A DNA stretch of 64,000 nt. Origin: Bigelowiella natans CCMP2755 (lineage: Eukaryota; Cercozoa; Chlorarachniophyceae). The translations under genes were made by a program, and so were the position numbers. The notes under the pieces were generated by a model, which ran no database searches, had not been told where the DNA came from, and worked only from the letters and a program-made list of their open reading frames with translations. The stretch is from contig ADNK01000630.1 in assembly GCA_000320545.1 (NCBI GenBank), forward strand, positions 1 to 64,000, in the 5' to 3' direction. How positions within the stretch are numbered: position 1 is the stretch's first letter; the number at the start of each line of letters is the position of its first letter. Below, one piece after another: positions 11,835 to 24,500 of the stretch.

Positions 11835-12638
11835 ATATCGTCAAATGTTCATGCGTGCATACATTTGTGTGCTAGTAGTGACGTAGTAGTAGTATTAGGA
11901 GGGAGAGGAGGAGGAGAATAATCGAATAGTAGCATTGATTGTCTTTGACCCTAATAAGCCTCCCCATGTTACTACTACTACCACTCTACAGCTACGAGAA
12001 AGTCAACGGATTTAGCAATTATTACTGGGGATGGGGCCAAGAAGACGATGACTTTTACTTTCGGCTCTCTAATAGCGGTTTCATGCAGGGCGGAGATAGG
12101 CTTTCACCCGCTATCGGAAGGTGCTATTCCTGATAATCATGTTAACAGCACGTTACTACCGTTAGCTGCTGCTTTAAATGAGAAAAAAAATATGGTCTTG
12201 AAGAAGAAGAAGAAGAAGAAGCTGACTTACTGGAAGCCATCCAGCATTTGCTGCTAATCATTTTTTTGCCACATGCATGTGTACAACTTACAGAGTGGTG
12301 CTTTTCTCACCTAGCAGTGTATTTGTCTTGTGAGAGAAACTCAAAAGATTATGGATATGTGGTGTTTCATGTTGCATACTCATGGTAGATACCGAGCTCT
12401 TTCGCACAAAAGGGTCAAGGATTTAGATGTTACACCGATGTTTAAGCGGCAAAGGAAGCATCTAGATGCAACGATCCATGGGCGCAAAATACCCGAAGAG
12501 GGCTTGCGAAGTCTTGAGTTTAAGTTAGTCGGTGAACCTATATATGATGCTCCGAAAGGGTGCGTGAGGTACCTCATCGATCTTCAATTACCGTGGATGC
12601 CAAGAACTCTGGATGAAAAACCGCCACCTGGCTATTGA
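7659..12638 (+). CDS. beta-1,4-galactosyltransferase family type II membrane protein with long N-terminal extension
   Basis: Golgi-type enzyme expected to move galactose from UDP-Gal to a sugar acceptor (B4GALT family, GT7). Exons: first coding exon ending 7855, then 7974-8020, 8099-8297, 8445-9545, 9701-10128, 10342-10745, 11027-11163, 11288-11448, 11602-11706, 11992-12120 and 12389-12638. All phases agree and the last ten give 986 codons. The start codon is uncertain because the frame enters the TA hairpin; the true 5' exon may lie upstream. A signal anchor, FFGIVGLAAALFVISFM, is split by intron 1. An apple/PAN-like cysteine cluster (CKRWCSDSQLCTGFS) lies near residue 380. The catalytic domain carries LGVIVPFRD, FNKGAMFNAGY, the metal-binding DVD in LHDVDQVP, and NGFSNYYWGWGQEDDDFY. 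The family is usually 300-400 residues; this is about 1,040, with Ser, Gly and Thr runs from trinucleotide repeats in exons 4-6. Confidence 0.85.
10823..10892. repeat. (CA)n(GA)n compound microsatellite
   Basis: About 12 CA units run straight into about 20 GA units inside an intron of the galactosyltransferase gene. It sits just 3' of an ATGT run. Confidence 0.9.
11790..11832. repeat. (TA)n microsatellite
   Basis: TA tract of about 40 bp in the intron between the galactosyltransferase exons that encode the YGQMVGGAI and GWGQEDDD segments. Confidence 0.9.
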
Positions 12639-12699
12639 TTATTCTATCGTGTCGTCGTTGTCACGTAGTGGCTAATGCTTTGTGGAATAATAATGCTGC

Positions 12700-13345
12700 C
12701 CACTTATCATATCCATACATACAGGATTACTAGAGATCTTCAACATCGATGTGACATGCGACAGCAATGTCGTGCTACGCTTATCATGTTGCGTGTCTTC
12801 TATCTGTCATGCGTCGCAAAGCAGTTATAAATGGCCGCGACTATAAGCCACAAATGCAACCATGTGGATGCGTGTAGCTATAGTCGCACTTCATCGATGG
12901 TCTGTCCAATATGTAAATATATGCAAGGTACAATGGCTGCCGTTCTAGCTAGTGTGGTGCGTCACACAGTGTGCATCTATGGCACACATCGCAATCGCCT
13001 AGCACGTGTAATTGTTTTATGGATGTACGTATATTGTGTGGTGCCGCATGTGTACGTCTTATCATGCATCCATTGCAATGGTCATGGCACAGCTAGACAG
13101 CTAGACAGTAGCACATTATGATAGACATGTAATGCTGTGTCTATTATCATTGCATGGAATGGACGTGGCCGTATAACGCTTCTGTATATATATAAGCAGT
13201 ACGATAATATATAGCAGAACCGAGCGCACCGCGCTAGACCGGATTCGCATGGCGTATTATGTTCATAAAAGCAGTGCACTGTGCATCGATATTGGGGTTT
13301 GCACGCTACTGAGCTAGCTAGCTAGTGAGCTACATAAATGACAAT
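12700..13345. other. short-palindrome-rich tract between convergent genes
   Basis: Lies between the 3' ends of the galactosyltransferase gene (12638) and SPEF1 (13559). CATG, TGCA and CTAG words recur at high density, with a GAGCTAGCTAGCTAGTGAGCT palindromic cluster near 13310-13331 and many GTGTGCATC/GCATG steps. No supported gene. Confidence 0.75.
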
Positions 13346-13558
13346 GGAGACATGATTATTTATTAAACCTACTTCCGGTGATTCGTTGAACATACAGCAG
13401 CATATGCGTACACTTCAGACTGTACATGACATATTACAAATAATGATTTGTTTGTCAACGTCTACGTCAAAGGATTTTCATCATTCAATGTGATTGCCGA
13501 AACCTGTAGCCCTCCTCGTGTCAAACAACTGTAAGTGCTTGATAAGACACTACAGTAA

Positions 13559-14626
13559 TCATCTTCGTGAACCCCCCTGCAACTGCTCGATCTTTTTATC
13601 TTTCAGCCGGAGAAGCTGCTCGAGCTTCTGAACTTTCATTTGTAGAATCTACATGAATGTGCCAAATATTAATGGAGTGCTCAATATATTACGTATGTGG
13701 TTAAATGTATACCGCTACGGTCTCTCGCAAGTCTTCGATTGTGTTATCCTTTTCATCTAAAAGACTCTGTGCATTTGGGAAAACTTGAGCCCTGCTACCA
13801 GCTCCTCCTTGCATTGCCATTCTAGGTTGTGTAGATGCTGCTATTCGAGCTCCACTATTAAACAAAAGATAGATTAGCATGAATATTACGATCTGAAACC
13901 GATATGCTGTGACTTACGAAGTTCCCTTTTGCTCTCTAACAGATTTCTTTGGCCTTGAAACTTCTATATACGTAACAAAATCAAGATGTGTGTCACACAA
14001 TACTATAATCATTTAACTACTTTGTTCAGTTGATCTTTTCTTCGCCTCAATCTGTAGATGTGAATATACAACAAATTATGTCATATTGTCCTTCTTGACC
14101 GAATCGTCGCGAAATAGTACACACAACTACCTTTGCCTTCAACCCTTGCAAACACCTCTCTATTGCACCCTTTTGACATGTAACAATTTTCCGGATTTCG
14201 TCCGACGGAATTTCAAATTTGAATAGTTTCCGAAGCACTTTTCCTGAATATTAGATAGAATTATACCTACTCGCAGTTGCAGGCTAAGAATGCAAAATGA
14301 TGTCCCATTACTGTTTAAGGTATTCCAATTCACGGTCTTTTTGCTCATAGCATTCGTAGATATGTAGTTGTGCAAATCCACTTTGGCAGGGAAGAAATGA
14401 TGAACTACTTCTGATAGTAGAACTGTATGATGAATAAAAACAATTGTCATGAATAAGGTGATGCTGTTGTTATCTGAAATTAAAGTAATAGATACTAATT
14501 CAATCAACCTGCATCACTGAAATCCCTTGCAATATTCTTTTTTGGTCGAGACAATGGGATCTCATCAATCCAGCAGTAGACATCCTGAAAATCGCCACCA
14601 CTCATTTGATGATCCTCTGAATGCAT
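13559..14626 (-). CDS. SPEF1: sperm flagellar protein 1 (CLAMP), calponin-homology-like
   Basis: Microtubule-binding protein of the axonemal central apparatus. Seven exons close exactly (651 nt, 216 residues): 14509-14626, 14312-14422, 14131-14243, 14021-14051, 13918-13963, 13713-13854 and 13559-13648. The CLAMP domain fills about residues 10-115: WIDEIPLSRPKKNIARDFSD, then LLSEVVHHFFPAKVDLHNY, then VLRKLFKFEIPSDEIRKI and GAIERCLQGLKAK, all in the order and spacing of animal SPEF1. A middle linker precedes a C-terminal coiled coil, ILQMKVQKLEQLLRLKDKK, also characteristic. The start is the first of two nearby in-frame ATGs; the second is at 14605. Introns are 56-70 nt apart from one of about 63-80. 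Strong evidence that the organism builds motile flagella. Confidence 0.92.
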
Positions 14627-15174
14627 AAGCAAAGGGGGAATTAGTAACCGGTGTGGAGAAAATACTGAGAAGGCTGACGTTGCACGGCGCTTCGAGGGAT
14701 TGAAATCGAAACAATTCTAAGGGTATCGCTAAAGCCTCCCAACCTCATATATCTTCTTCTCTCTTCCTCTTCTCCTCTCTCCTACCACCTCTTCCTTGTT
14801 ATGTATTACGACTATCGTACAGAGCAGTTTCGAGTTGTTATTAGAGCAACAACAACGGTCCCTAATTTGAGTCTTAAAAAGTAGTGGCTCGAGAGAGTTT
14901 TTACAAAGTCAGAATACATAAATGTATGCTATTTCTTGAGTGAGACTCCAAATATTTGCACTTTCTTGCGAGTGCTCCAGATTCAAGGATGCGACAATGA
15001 ATTTGAGATAAGGTTCATGTCGCAGGTGCTAAAACCCCCTGCTTCGACTATCACCAAAAGGAAATATTTGAAAATTTAAACAGCAAGTATGTTTCCTCCC
15101 CCCCTTGCTAGACCAATCCATAATGCATTTCATTTGGGGTACATTTAACCGATCACATGAATCGTTGCAACTAG
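14627..15174. other. divergent intergenic region, SPEF1 / GPR180-like
   Basis: About 550 bp between the start codons of two divergent genes, presumably holding both promoters. I see a pyrimidine-rich TCTTCCTC-type run near 14751-14785 and nothing gene-like. No palindrome cluster. Confidence 0.5.
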
Positions 15175-15892
15175 ATGGCCCAAATTTCGAGCAGACTGGT
15201 TTGTGGAATCCTCCTCGCGACGATTATGTCCGCTGTGAGCGGTGAAGTTGTGGTAACTGATTAGTTATTCAAAGTACGTCTAGCTACGTTAGTCAAATTT
15301 AATCATGGTGTTTTACCATCCCTAATGGAGAAGTAATGTAGTCATATCTCTGTTTCAGAAAGGAACTGTCAACTCTGGCGAAGGATTTGCGTATATTGGC
15401 AAATTTTGTTTTGATTACACAAGTATGTTAAACGCCTACTAGTATGATTGTTGCGCTCTCCTGCCTCTTTGTCTGTTTTGAACCATCTCCCTTGATTATT
15501 TACCCACACTGCACCGCCTTTATCAATTTAGAGCCAAAAGCTGAGTCTCCCGTGCATGACGGGAGTCAAATGATATTTGATTTGAAGCTTGAGCAACAAG
15601 CACATCCATCATCATCATCATCATCATCTGATGCGAAGGATGATGATGGCCTTCGAGTTTACCTTTATGATGGTAATAATAACCCAATTGCTGTTGTGCT
15701 TTGTTGAATGGAATCATTATTCTAATTATACATATTGTATATATATACATATCACATGGATTCTGCTACCTCCCCTTGTTTTCTCAGACGAAGTAATGAG
15801 CTGGCCTTCAATCTATCAGAAAGGGAAATCCTGTGAGGAAAAGGTGAGAAGAAGAAGAATCAAGGGGTGATAGAAGAATGTAATACGTGAAA

Positions 15893-15963
<71 letters not shown>

Positions 15964-16428
15964 GATGATGGCTGCAGCATGCTGTGCGATAAGCACAACG
16001 ATATTGATTGGCACATTAGCGAATACATTTAATATTGACATTGAAATATTACGTCGTCTTTTTCTCCTTTTTGTTCTTCCCCTTGTTCTTCTTCTTTATT
16101 ACTTTTGATGCTAAGATTACGGCTGCCAAGAATTCTGCGAGCAGGAAGTATGCTGTTCAATTCGACAAGGAAGGTAAAACAAGCCTAGAAGCAGTAGCAA
16201 TAGCTGTGATAGTTGTGATGGTGATGATGATGATGATGATGATGATAATGATGTTGACAATTGTTGGCTGCTTGTGTAAAAATAAATAAATATTGTAACA
16301 CCAGATACCACAGCCTTTTACTCCTTAATACGTAACTCACTCATATTTTCTTCTTCTTCTTCTTCTTCTTAGGCAAGTGGGAGATGTCTCGTATCCATGT
16401 CCATGAGCATTTGAGGCCTAGATTCTGG

Positions 16429-16463
<35 letters not shown>

Positions 16464-16724
16464 AGTAGGTGTAGTAGTAGTAAGCAACAATTAATAAGTC
16501 CACACACTGTTGTCGCAAACATACAATCTCCTTTTGCTTTCATTCGTATAGCACCATCATCCATAAACACTATGTTGTTCTTTTGTACGTCTCATCAACC
16601 CCTGCTGCTTCTCTCCTCCCTCTTCCTGTATTGTTCTACACTAGGTATGTTGTAGTTGCAAATTGTAAGGGACTTACAGCAGATATCAAATACGAGGCAT
16701 CCTTCATCAATCAGGTCTCAGTGA

Positions 16725-16762
<38 letters not shown>

Positions 16763-16832
16763 ATAGCTGCTTACTACTACTACATGTAGTCCAATTAAAT
16801 GCTCTATGTATGCGTATGCGTATGCACATAGA

Positions 16833-16864
<32 letters not shown>

Positions 16865-17162
16865 AAAGTATTTGGTGTCGTCGTGTATATATATACTACT
16901 TCTACTATCAAAGGGAGGACTTTGGAGAAAACAGTTTGGTGTGAATGAACAAGGACTTAATCTGCTAGCAACGTCCTTCTTCCTAACTTACTTGGTAAAC
17001 CAATCTATCTCTTTTGTATAGAAGTAATGTGATTACAATGTATCTAATTTGCAATGGTAGTTTATATCCACTTGACCTCTTCTTCTCCTAATATCACCAT
17101 TGCCTATCGTTATGAGACTTCTTTCTCCTCCTCTTCTGCGGTGACGATGGTTTTACGTGTGC

Positions 17163-17201
<39 letters not shown>

Positions 17202-17394
17202 GGTGTTGTTGTTATCTAGATTCTAATCGGTATCCATATGAGAAACATCGCTGAGTATATCCGCAAAGACATTCACCATCCGGTAAAATTAGAAGCAGGG
17301 AGAGAGAGAGAGAACGAAAATATCACGACGTGTTTTAAAAATCCCCTTCTTCATTTTCTGTGGTACTACTCTGACCAGCGTGTGCTCACCATCG

Positions 17395-17430
<36 letters not shown>

Positions 17431-18860
17431 CCATCTCACAGGACCTAATATCATCATTATCTTCGCGTGTATTTGTTGCAATGCTGCTTACTGGTGTAAT
17501 CACTGTTACTTGATTATATTAGCTTATTGAGCTTTTAACCATTTCTCTCCTCTCCCAGGTAGTACACTGGTTTGTGTTAGATCTTACATGGTGCTGTCTT
17601 TCAATAAATATATGTGTGGTGGTTCCCTTCCCGTCTCCTCCTCCTCCTCCTCCTTCTCCTCCTCCTCCTCCCTTCTAAAAGATTATATTTCTATATCTGC
17701 AATAATAAGCGTTTTCATTGTCTCCCTCTCCCTCTCTCTCTATTACCTTCAGGGGATGAGCTTCATGCTCAGTTCTTTGCATTATGTTCTTTTCACGTTT
17801 GATGGAGAAGGAGTGCAAATTGCCAACTCTCTTTCAGAATGTATTATTATTATTATTATTAGTAGTAGTAGTAGTAGTAGCAGCATCACCTGTAACAACG
17901 AATTAGAGGAGGATGGTGCAGCGACAACAACAACACCTACTGAAGATGATGATGATAAAGAAGAAGAAGAAAAAGAATAAGACGCAAAAGAAGAAGAATC
18001 ATCAACGTAGTCGGAAAAGTAAAGTAGGGAGGAGGGAGAGTGTTAATATATATGCCATTTACCTTGCATACAGCAGCAACAACAACAATGCCAGATGATT
18101 GATAGATGCTACTATGTAGTGTTAGCAATTGTGTCTCGGATGGCTCTCATAGTTCTCCTCATTCTAATAGCTCAAGGTGCTGCTACTGCTGCTGCTGATG
18201 CTGATGATGATGATGCGTGTGGTGTTACTAGTTACTATCACTAGTGAATAAGTGAAAGATGTCACCTTCAATATGATGATGACGAGTATCATTTGTGAGT
18301 GCAAGTGCTGATAATTCGCTGTTGACTGTGCTTTTGGGTGTGAATTCATCATCATCATCATCATCATCACCATCACCATCACCATCACCATCATCATCAT
18401 CATCACCATCACCATCACCATCATCATCATCATCATCACCATCACCATCATTATCACATGATTGTCACCAGGATGGGGAACAGTCAAACTGGGTATTTCG
18501 TACCGAGAAGCAATCTTTGTAATCACATCAACATAGTAGTAGTAGTAGTAGTAGTAGTAGCAGCAGCAGTTGCATTAGTAGCACCATTAACATGTCTAGT
18601 AGCATTAAAAAAGATGACAGTAAAAGGAAGAAGAAGTAGAAGTAGATGTTCGTGGTAAATGATACCTCATCACTGGTGTTACTTTGTTTTGCAATGAGAG
18701 AAATCGACGTAGTTCCATGGAGATCTACTAATGTCCAATACGTGATATCAACAACGACAACAACAATGATAGCAATAACAATACTGCTTACTCAGGGGCT
18801 GCTAGGAGGGTTTCTGTGCAGCTACCTAATGCTACTGCTATGGGATATAAGATACAGGTG

Positions 18861-18893
<33 letters not shown>

Positions 18894-20546
18894 GGGTGAC
18901 TATCATCCAATCATCTCTTGCGAGGAGGAGGAGTATCAGAATGAGGAGAAACAAAAAAATAGTAATAAACGTAGGCCATCTAATTCTTTTGCCTTCATTC
19001 TTCTTTTAGAACCAAGATATATTTATATGTATATCTCTATTATGAAGAACAATTAAAGCAGCCACAGCAATAACACACACTGTAATGACTGGAGAACGAT
19101 GATGATCCTACATAAGAATAAAGATTAATAATGAAACGAGTAATCAATGATGAGAGGAGACAAGAACGTGATGCCTTGATCTATTATCATACATTAGGGA
19201 TCCAGCTTCCACATTATATCTATATGAAAGCATACCTGGGTAATAATTAATAAAAACAATAATATTATTAATAATAATTACGACAATAATAGCGGAAACA
19301 CAACGATATAGATCAGCGACAACAACATAATGCTGGATGATACCCGACGTAGAAGATATATGCATTAGAAGAAATAATAGTAATGATAAGTACGAAATAA
19401 TAGCCAGTAAAAAAGAAAGGAAATCATAAATATAGTAATAGCCTTTTGGTAAGAAGCTTATCGTCGTCGTTTATCATCACAGTTGCATTATTTTTCCACC
19501 AGGGCTTTGATACTGACTCTTGATATTGGTGCTACAATATGGTTCGTCGTCTCGATGTATAGCACCCTGAAGGTAGTAATGAAATGTATTATGGATTATC
19601 TATGTTCCCTAATAGTGAAAGTGGGTGCGTGGTGAGGATAAGTGCAATTATCGATGATTCTTGCGTGATGTATAGCTGCTTTCGATTATATGGTGTAAAA
19701 GAAGAAGAAGAAGAAGAAGGGTATAGCTGGTGGAAATTGACACATCATCACAGATTTTGTTACCTACCATTTGACTTATTTATCACTTTTCTCTCTCCGG
19801 CCACCATTTTCAATATCTGTTTCCTACTACCACTACTACTATTACTACTACTACCACTACTATATCCATTGGTTAGCTGCAGAATATCAGGGCCAACAAG
19901 AAGTCCTTCCTCAAAAGCATTGGTTGGAAGAAAGTTGCATTTTACACAGTAGAAGTAGAAGTAGTAGTCTGAGAACATTAATGATAGACTATTTGTGGAA
20001 TATCTTCGTCTTCTTAGTCCTCTCCTACACGAATCATCATAAATACACTTCCGTCTCCACAACCATATTTAGCCCTTCGACTTTCAGTGGTGCTGCATTT
20101 GCTGCTGATTCTAGACTCCTTGTCCTCTTTCCCCGCCTCTCCTTACTATTCCGTTGCAATGATTTGTTGTCAGGTTTCGTTTACATTTGGTATATGGTGA
20201 GTATGCCAGTCATCGTAGCTGCTGCGTGCTTCCTTCTCAAGCCCTGGGTAGTAGTTGTAATTATAGCAGTCGTACTAATCTTTGTGAATCACATCCTGAT
20301 GTTGATGCTCATATTCATCTTTAGCCATCACTCATTGTGCTACTGCTGCTAATCAATGGCTTGCTGTTTGACTCAATATTTTCTTTTTGACCGTTGATTC
20401 ATTGTTGTCTTCTCCTCAAGATCCGAGAAAAAACTGTTGGTTCTCTCAATTCCATCGTTACTTGGTATTTGTTATCATTTTTGCCCGATGATAATGTCTG
20501 CTGATGACTCTTGATGTTAGCGCAGTGGCCATATTATTGAGCTAAA

Positions 20547-20580
<34 letters not shown>

Positions 20581-20928
20581 GTGCTGATGCTTGGAGTTCT
20601 TTATTATGTGAATTCTACACAAAAACAAACACTTTTGTTTCGTAATTGATAGTTTCGCACATTTGGGGCTTTTATTCCTCTTCTGGCCTTCACGTGTACA
20701 GAGCTACTTCGAGATAAAGGTTATTGCATATTATGACTGATGCTCAGAACAAAAAATAGGTCCCTTCCCCCACTATATTCGATAACTACACTACTGTTGT
20801 TGTGACAAATAATTTATCTATGCTAAAATACTATCACACTCTCTCAGGGTTCTGAGTTTGTTAAGGGGCCAGACAAAATATCAGCATGTAATGATTCTGA
20901 GCATGAGGAAGAAGAATCTCTACTTTAA
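15175..20928 (+). CDS. GPR180/TMEM145-type seven-helix membrane protein
   Basis: Member of the intimal-thickness-related receptor family: a lumenal N-terminal domain followed by seven membrane helices, linked in animals to signalling and secretion. Exons: 15175-15252, 15359-15422, 15532-15672, 15788-15843, 16116-16173, 16373-16427, 16645-16714, 16914-16994, 17220-17282, 17442-17493, 17559-17590, 17753-17840, 18126-18176, 18472-18518, 18796-18857, 19503-19572, 19883-19948, about 20174-20247, 20421-20464, 20653-20719 and 20848-20928. Phases agree everywhere except into the 20174 exon. A signal peptide (SRLVCGILLATIMSAVSG) is followed by GTVNSGEGFAYIGKFCF, a family hallmark. Helices include GLNLLATSFFLTYLI, SIVSRMALIVLLILIAQGWG and LGLLFLFWPSR. 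The tail is acidic. Introns are filled with CAT, TA, TAG and GT repeats. Confidence 0.8.
15895..15959. repeat. (TA)n microsatellite
   Basis: Longest TA run in the window, about 64 bp, in intron 4 of the GPR180-like gene between exons 15788-15843 and 16116-16173. Confidence 0.95.
18345..18455. repeat. (TCA)n/(CCA)n higher-order microsatellite
   Basis: Trinucleotide run in which TCA and CCA units alternate in blocks, giving a two-level periodicity. It fills the intron just upstream of the exon at 18472 that encodes GWGTVKLG. Confidence 0.9.
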
Positions 20929-20939
20929 TTGGCGCTATC

Positions 20940-21570
20940 TAGCTATAAAAGATTGCAGTGCTTTACATGTCATGTACCGAAGTATCATGTAGCTTGCAAG
21001 TTTATGGAGAATTAAGAACTTATGTAGATTGATCATCCACATGTGAATGACGGTGTTTTAAAGCGTGACCACAAATGATGCAATGTGCATGATCAATGGA
21101 GTCAAATTGTCAGCTAATCTCGAGATCTGGAACAACATCAGCAAGTGACCACATGTAGACATTCATGTCAAGCTAGCTAGCTAGCTAGCTAGCTAGACAC
21201 ATGCTAGCATGTCTGAGTGCATGGCATGTGATCACTGTTTTCCATGTGGCTGCGTGGCAGATGGTTTGATGCAGGAGACTTTGCATTGTGCTATCTAGCT
21301 ATGCACGCGCTCGCACAGGTTGAATTGTGCAAATTGTGCACATCCACAATGTCCATGTCGCACATGTGTACGCATGCTTGAATGCTAGCATGTGTGCAGG
21401 CGCATAACAGTCGTTGTCCATGACAATATGTGCACTGTCCAAAGTGTACGTCTTGCTTGTACATTGCTATGCAAACATGGTCGTTGCCTTAACGAATTAC
21501 GGGGCTAGGATGCACAATGTCTCTTAATCTGTTACATAATACGGTCGCGGTGGAATGTATATCTGAGAAG
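20940..21570. other. CTAG/CATG palindrome-rich tract between convergent genes
   Basis: Lies between the stop of the GPR180-like gene (20928) and the 3' end of the cyclase gene near 21589. It contains a run of seven consecutive AGCT/CTAG steps at 21171-21196 followed by ACATGCTAGCATGT, itself a perfect palindrome, and many TGCA and CATG words to about 21480. No supported gene. Confidence 0.8.
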
Positions 21571-21588
21571 CAGGTCTGAGTTCTTCAT

Positions 21589-24500
21589 TCAGCGCGCGAG
21601 CACGATTGCATCTGAATGCAAGGGTTTCTCAGACATGTAGTAAATCGGTGTAAAGTATTGAGTGTTCTGACCTGTGTGACACCTCAACCTTTCCTCTTTC
21701 CCATGTAACCTCACCCTTTCCCCAAAGTAAGAGGAAGCTACGACCGTTGCTCGTCTAATTAGACAACAATGTATGATTCTGCTGGTAACTTTATTAGCAA
21801 ATATCAAACATCGGACATTCGAATTGCTAGGAGCCACTATATGGGCAAGAATCTCAAGGGGAACAAGCATCTACAGAAGAAACATAACTTTCTAGGTTAT
21901 GTGTTAACTTTACCGCTCTTGCACTATCGTCAACGTTTCCAGCGATGATACGCGCATCCTCAAAAGGCTATTAAAAAAAGCTCATGAGTAATTGAAAATG
22001 AATTTCAGAAATGTTGTCTGGTATACAGTTATTGACTGTGATCCTCCTTTAAGTTCCTAAGTGAAATATGAAATACTTGTTCAATGGGGCATATACCATC
22101 TTTCTTCATAATTTTTAGCTCCTCCTAATGAGAAACAAATTGCCATTTCCGGGTATATACAGACATTTACTTGAATCTTTGGGTGAATTATGTTCCAGAG
22201 AGCTTTTCCTTGGAAATCATCTTACATACGAAGAATCATTCAATTATTTCCTTAGTGAACACATTTACCCGTGGTAAACACAAGACATTCACCTTGTAAT
22301 AATATAGACAACGCTGATTCATATCTTCTTCCAATAGAAACAGCGTCCTGAGTATTGTACATGATATCTAAGTATACTGTACTTTCTGCAACGGAAGAAA
22401 ATACCGATATAAATTTCTTTCGTACAGGCTCTGGGCAATCTTCCTGAGTAGAGTATTTTCAACTTAATGGTGATATGCTACATAGCTCAATATATTGTAA
22501 AACACCTTCAAATTATTCATTCTGGATGCCTAATGGGATTGGAGAACACACTTAACAAACTATCAATAAATAAAAGAAACTATCTACCAGATATTGAAGG
22601 GCATTTTCCGCGGCTTCAACAGGACAAGTCTCGCTGGTGCAGGAAAAATAATGTCACAATGAGTCAAATACTTCGTGTTATGACAACAATTTTAGGTAAA
22701 ACACTTACCTATACAGTACTGCCTTTGTACAATGCCACCCGACCTATTTTCCCCACCAAATATTATCATTCAACACAGAATATAACATATAAGTTATACT
22801 ACTTGCTCAAACGGGGAGCGATAATATGAAAGATCTTTGGACCCGCCTCTTCTCCTACATAAAGTATCAATCGGAATAAAAAAGGAGACTAGAAATGAAT
22901 ATATTACCTCGGGGACTGCAACGGATTCGAATCGTTTTCTCCAGGAACAGGGATTTCTGTAACCTAAAATGAGGTCACTTGAAACATTACGTAAATCGAA
23001 AGGTATTTACAGAAATACCTTATCTCCTGGTGAATACTCCATTTCAAGTAATACTTTTTCGTAATACCTTCGAGTTCGATTAAAATGTTAAAATGTGTAT
23101 TATCAATAATGAGTCAAAGAAGAAATACGCATCATGGACATGAATATAAACTCTTTCAAGGAGTTCTTATCATACGCTGCGATGTTTAGATGTATTGAAG
23201 CTCTTAGTTCGAGTGACATTGTCCTCAGACACGCCTCCTACCAAAGATAAGTCAGCAATAACTATTCGTGAGGTAAAAACCATTAATTTTGATGAAACCT
23301 GCAACATTGGAGATGTAAACTGTAGCATGGAATATACACCTGTAGTCTCACAGATTATACCTGTAATAATCGATATAATAAGGGTTTGAAATCTGTAAAA
23401 TATGGTCAATATACCCTTTTTCTCCAAGCTTAATAGAGCTGATCCAAATCTATATGCCCCTCCTCCTTCCACTTCAAAAATGTGGAAAAGAGCTTCCCGG
23501 TCAAACTGGACTCCCAAAACACTCGCAAGCTGTTTAAAATATAGAGGCAGATTTCAACAAACCTAAATTATTTTGAATCAAATCAATTAATTACAACAAG
23601 TGAACCTTAGAAACTAGCAGCTCGGAAGCTGGTAAATGATCTAGCCGCATCGTCAAGAGGGATCTTGAATTTAAAGGTAGTATTTGAACTTTATTTTCAA
23701 AATAGGCGAGCAAAATGCTGCCACCTTATGCTCGTTGGTAGTTTAAGATTACGCAAGATGACCTTAAAGAATTGAATACATTCATATGTATTATATATAT
23801 TATTTTTCAATTTATTTAATGGGATTACCCCTTTAGCTAGTATACATGTACCAAGTCGTCCAGTTGTAGAGGATGACTTTTTGGTATGGGGAAAATTACA
23901 GTTATTTTAGAAACAAGCGTTCATGTATTATGAATTTTGATACAACCGATGTCTCTTTGTATTCCAACATGCCACGGTCTGATAGAGTTCTCACAACTTC
24001 TACACAGACGAATGGATTGCCTTTGGAGTATCTATATGATTGAAAATTAATGCCTAAGCTTTGCATTGTATAAGTTTACTGAGTGAATTTGCTCTACTTG
24101 TTCACGAATTCCACGATAGAAGGATCGATGTTCACACATCTGAGTTAAGGTATGCATTGCACTGAATGTGTACATATACACATATGTATGTGTCTGTATA
24201 AATTAATAATTATATACACATTTATATATTACATTGAATATACTTTATTTCTAAAACTATGTACTATTCCGCACTCAAAGGTTTCTTCTACTTTCCTATT
24301 GAGAAAAATCCCTACCTTAAACGTTGACACAATAAAGCATCCACATATTTCTTCTCTTCCAGCCCACCCAGGGACATCTAAAATAGGACAACATTCCAGA
24401 AAATTGTGCAGAAGTTTATTTTATGTTGACATTGATGCTCTTACATGGATTCCTCCTCTTCTGACAAATTGCTCAATATCCGGTTGTATTTGTATTAGAA

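Noticed and set aside
22467-22829. 120-codon plus-strand frame
   Set aside because: The minus strand here carries short exons with matching phases (for example VGWHCTKAVLY and ETCPVEAAENALQYL) that continue the cyclase gene.
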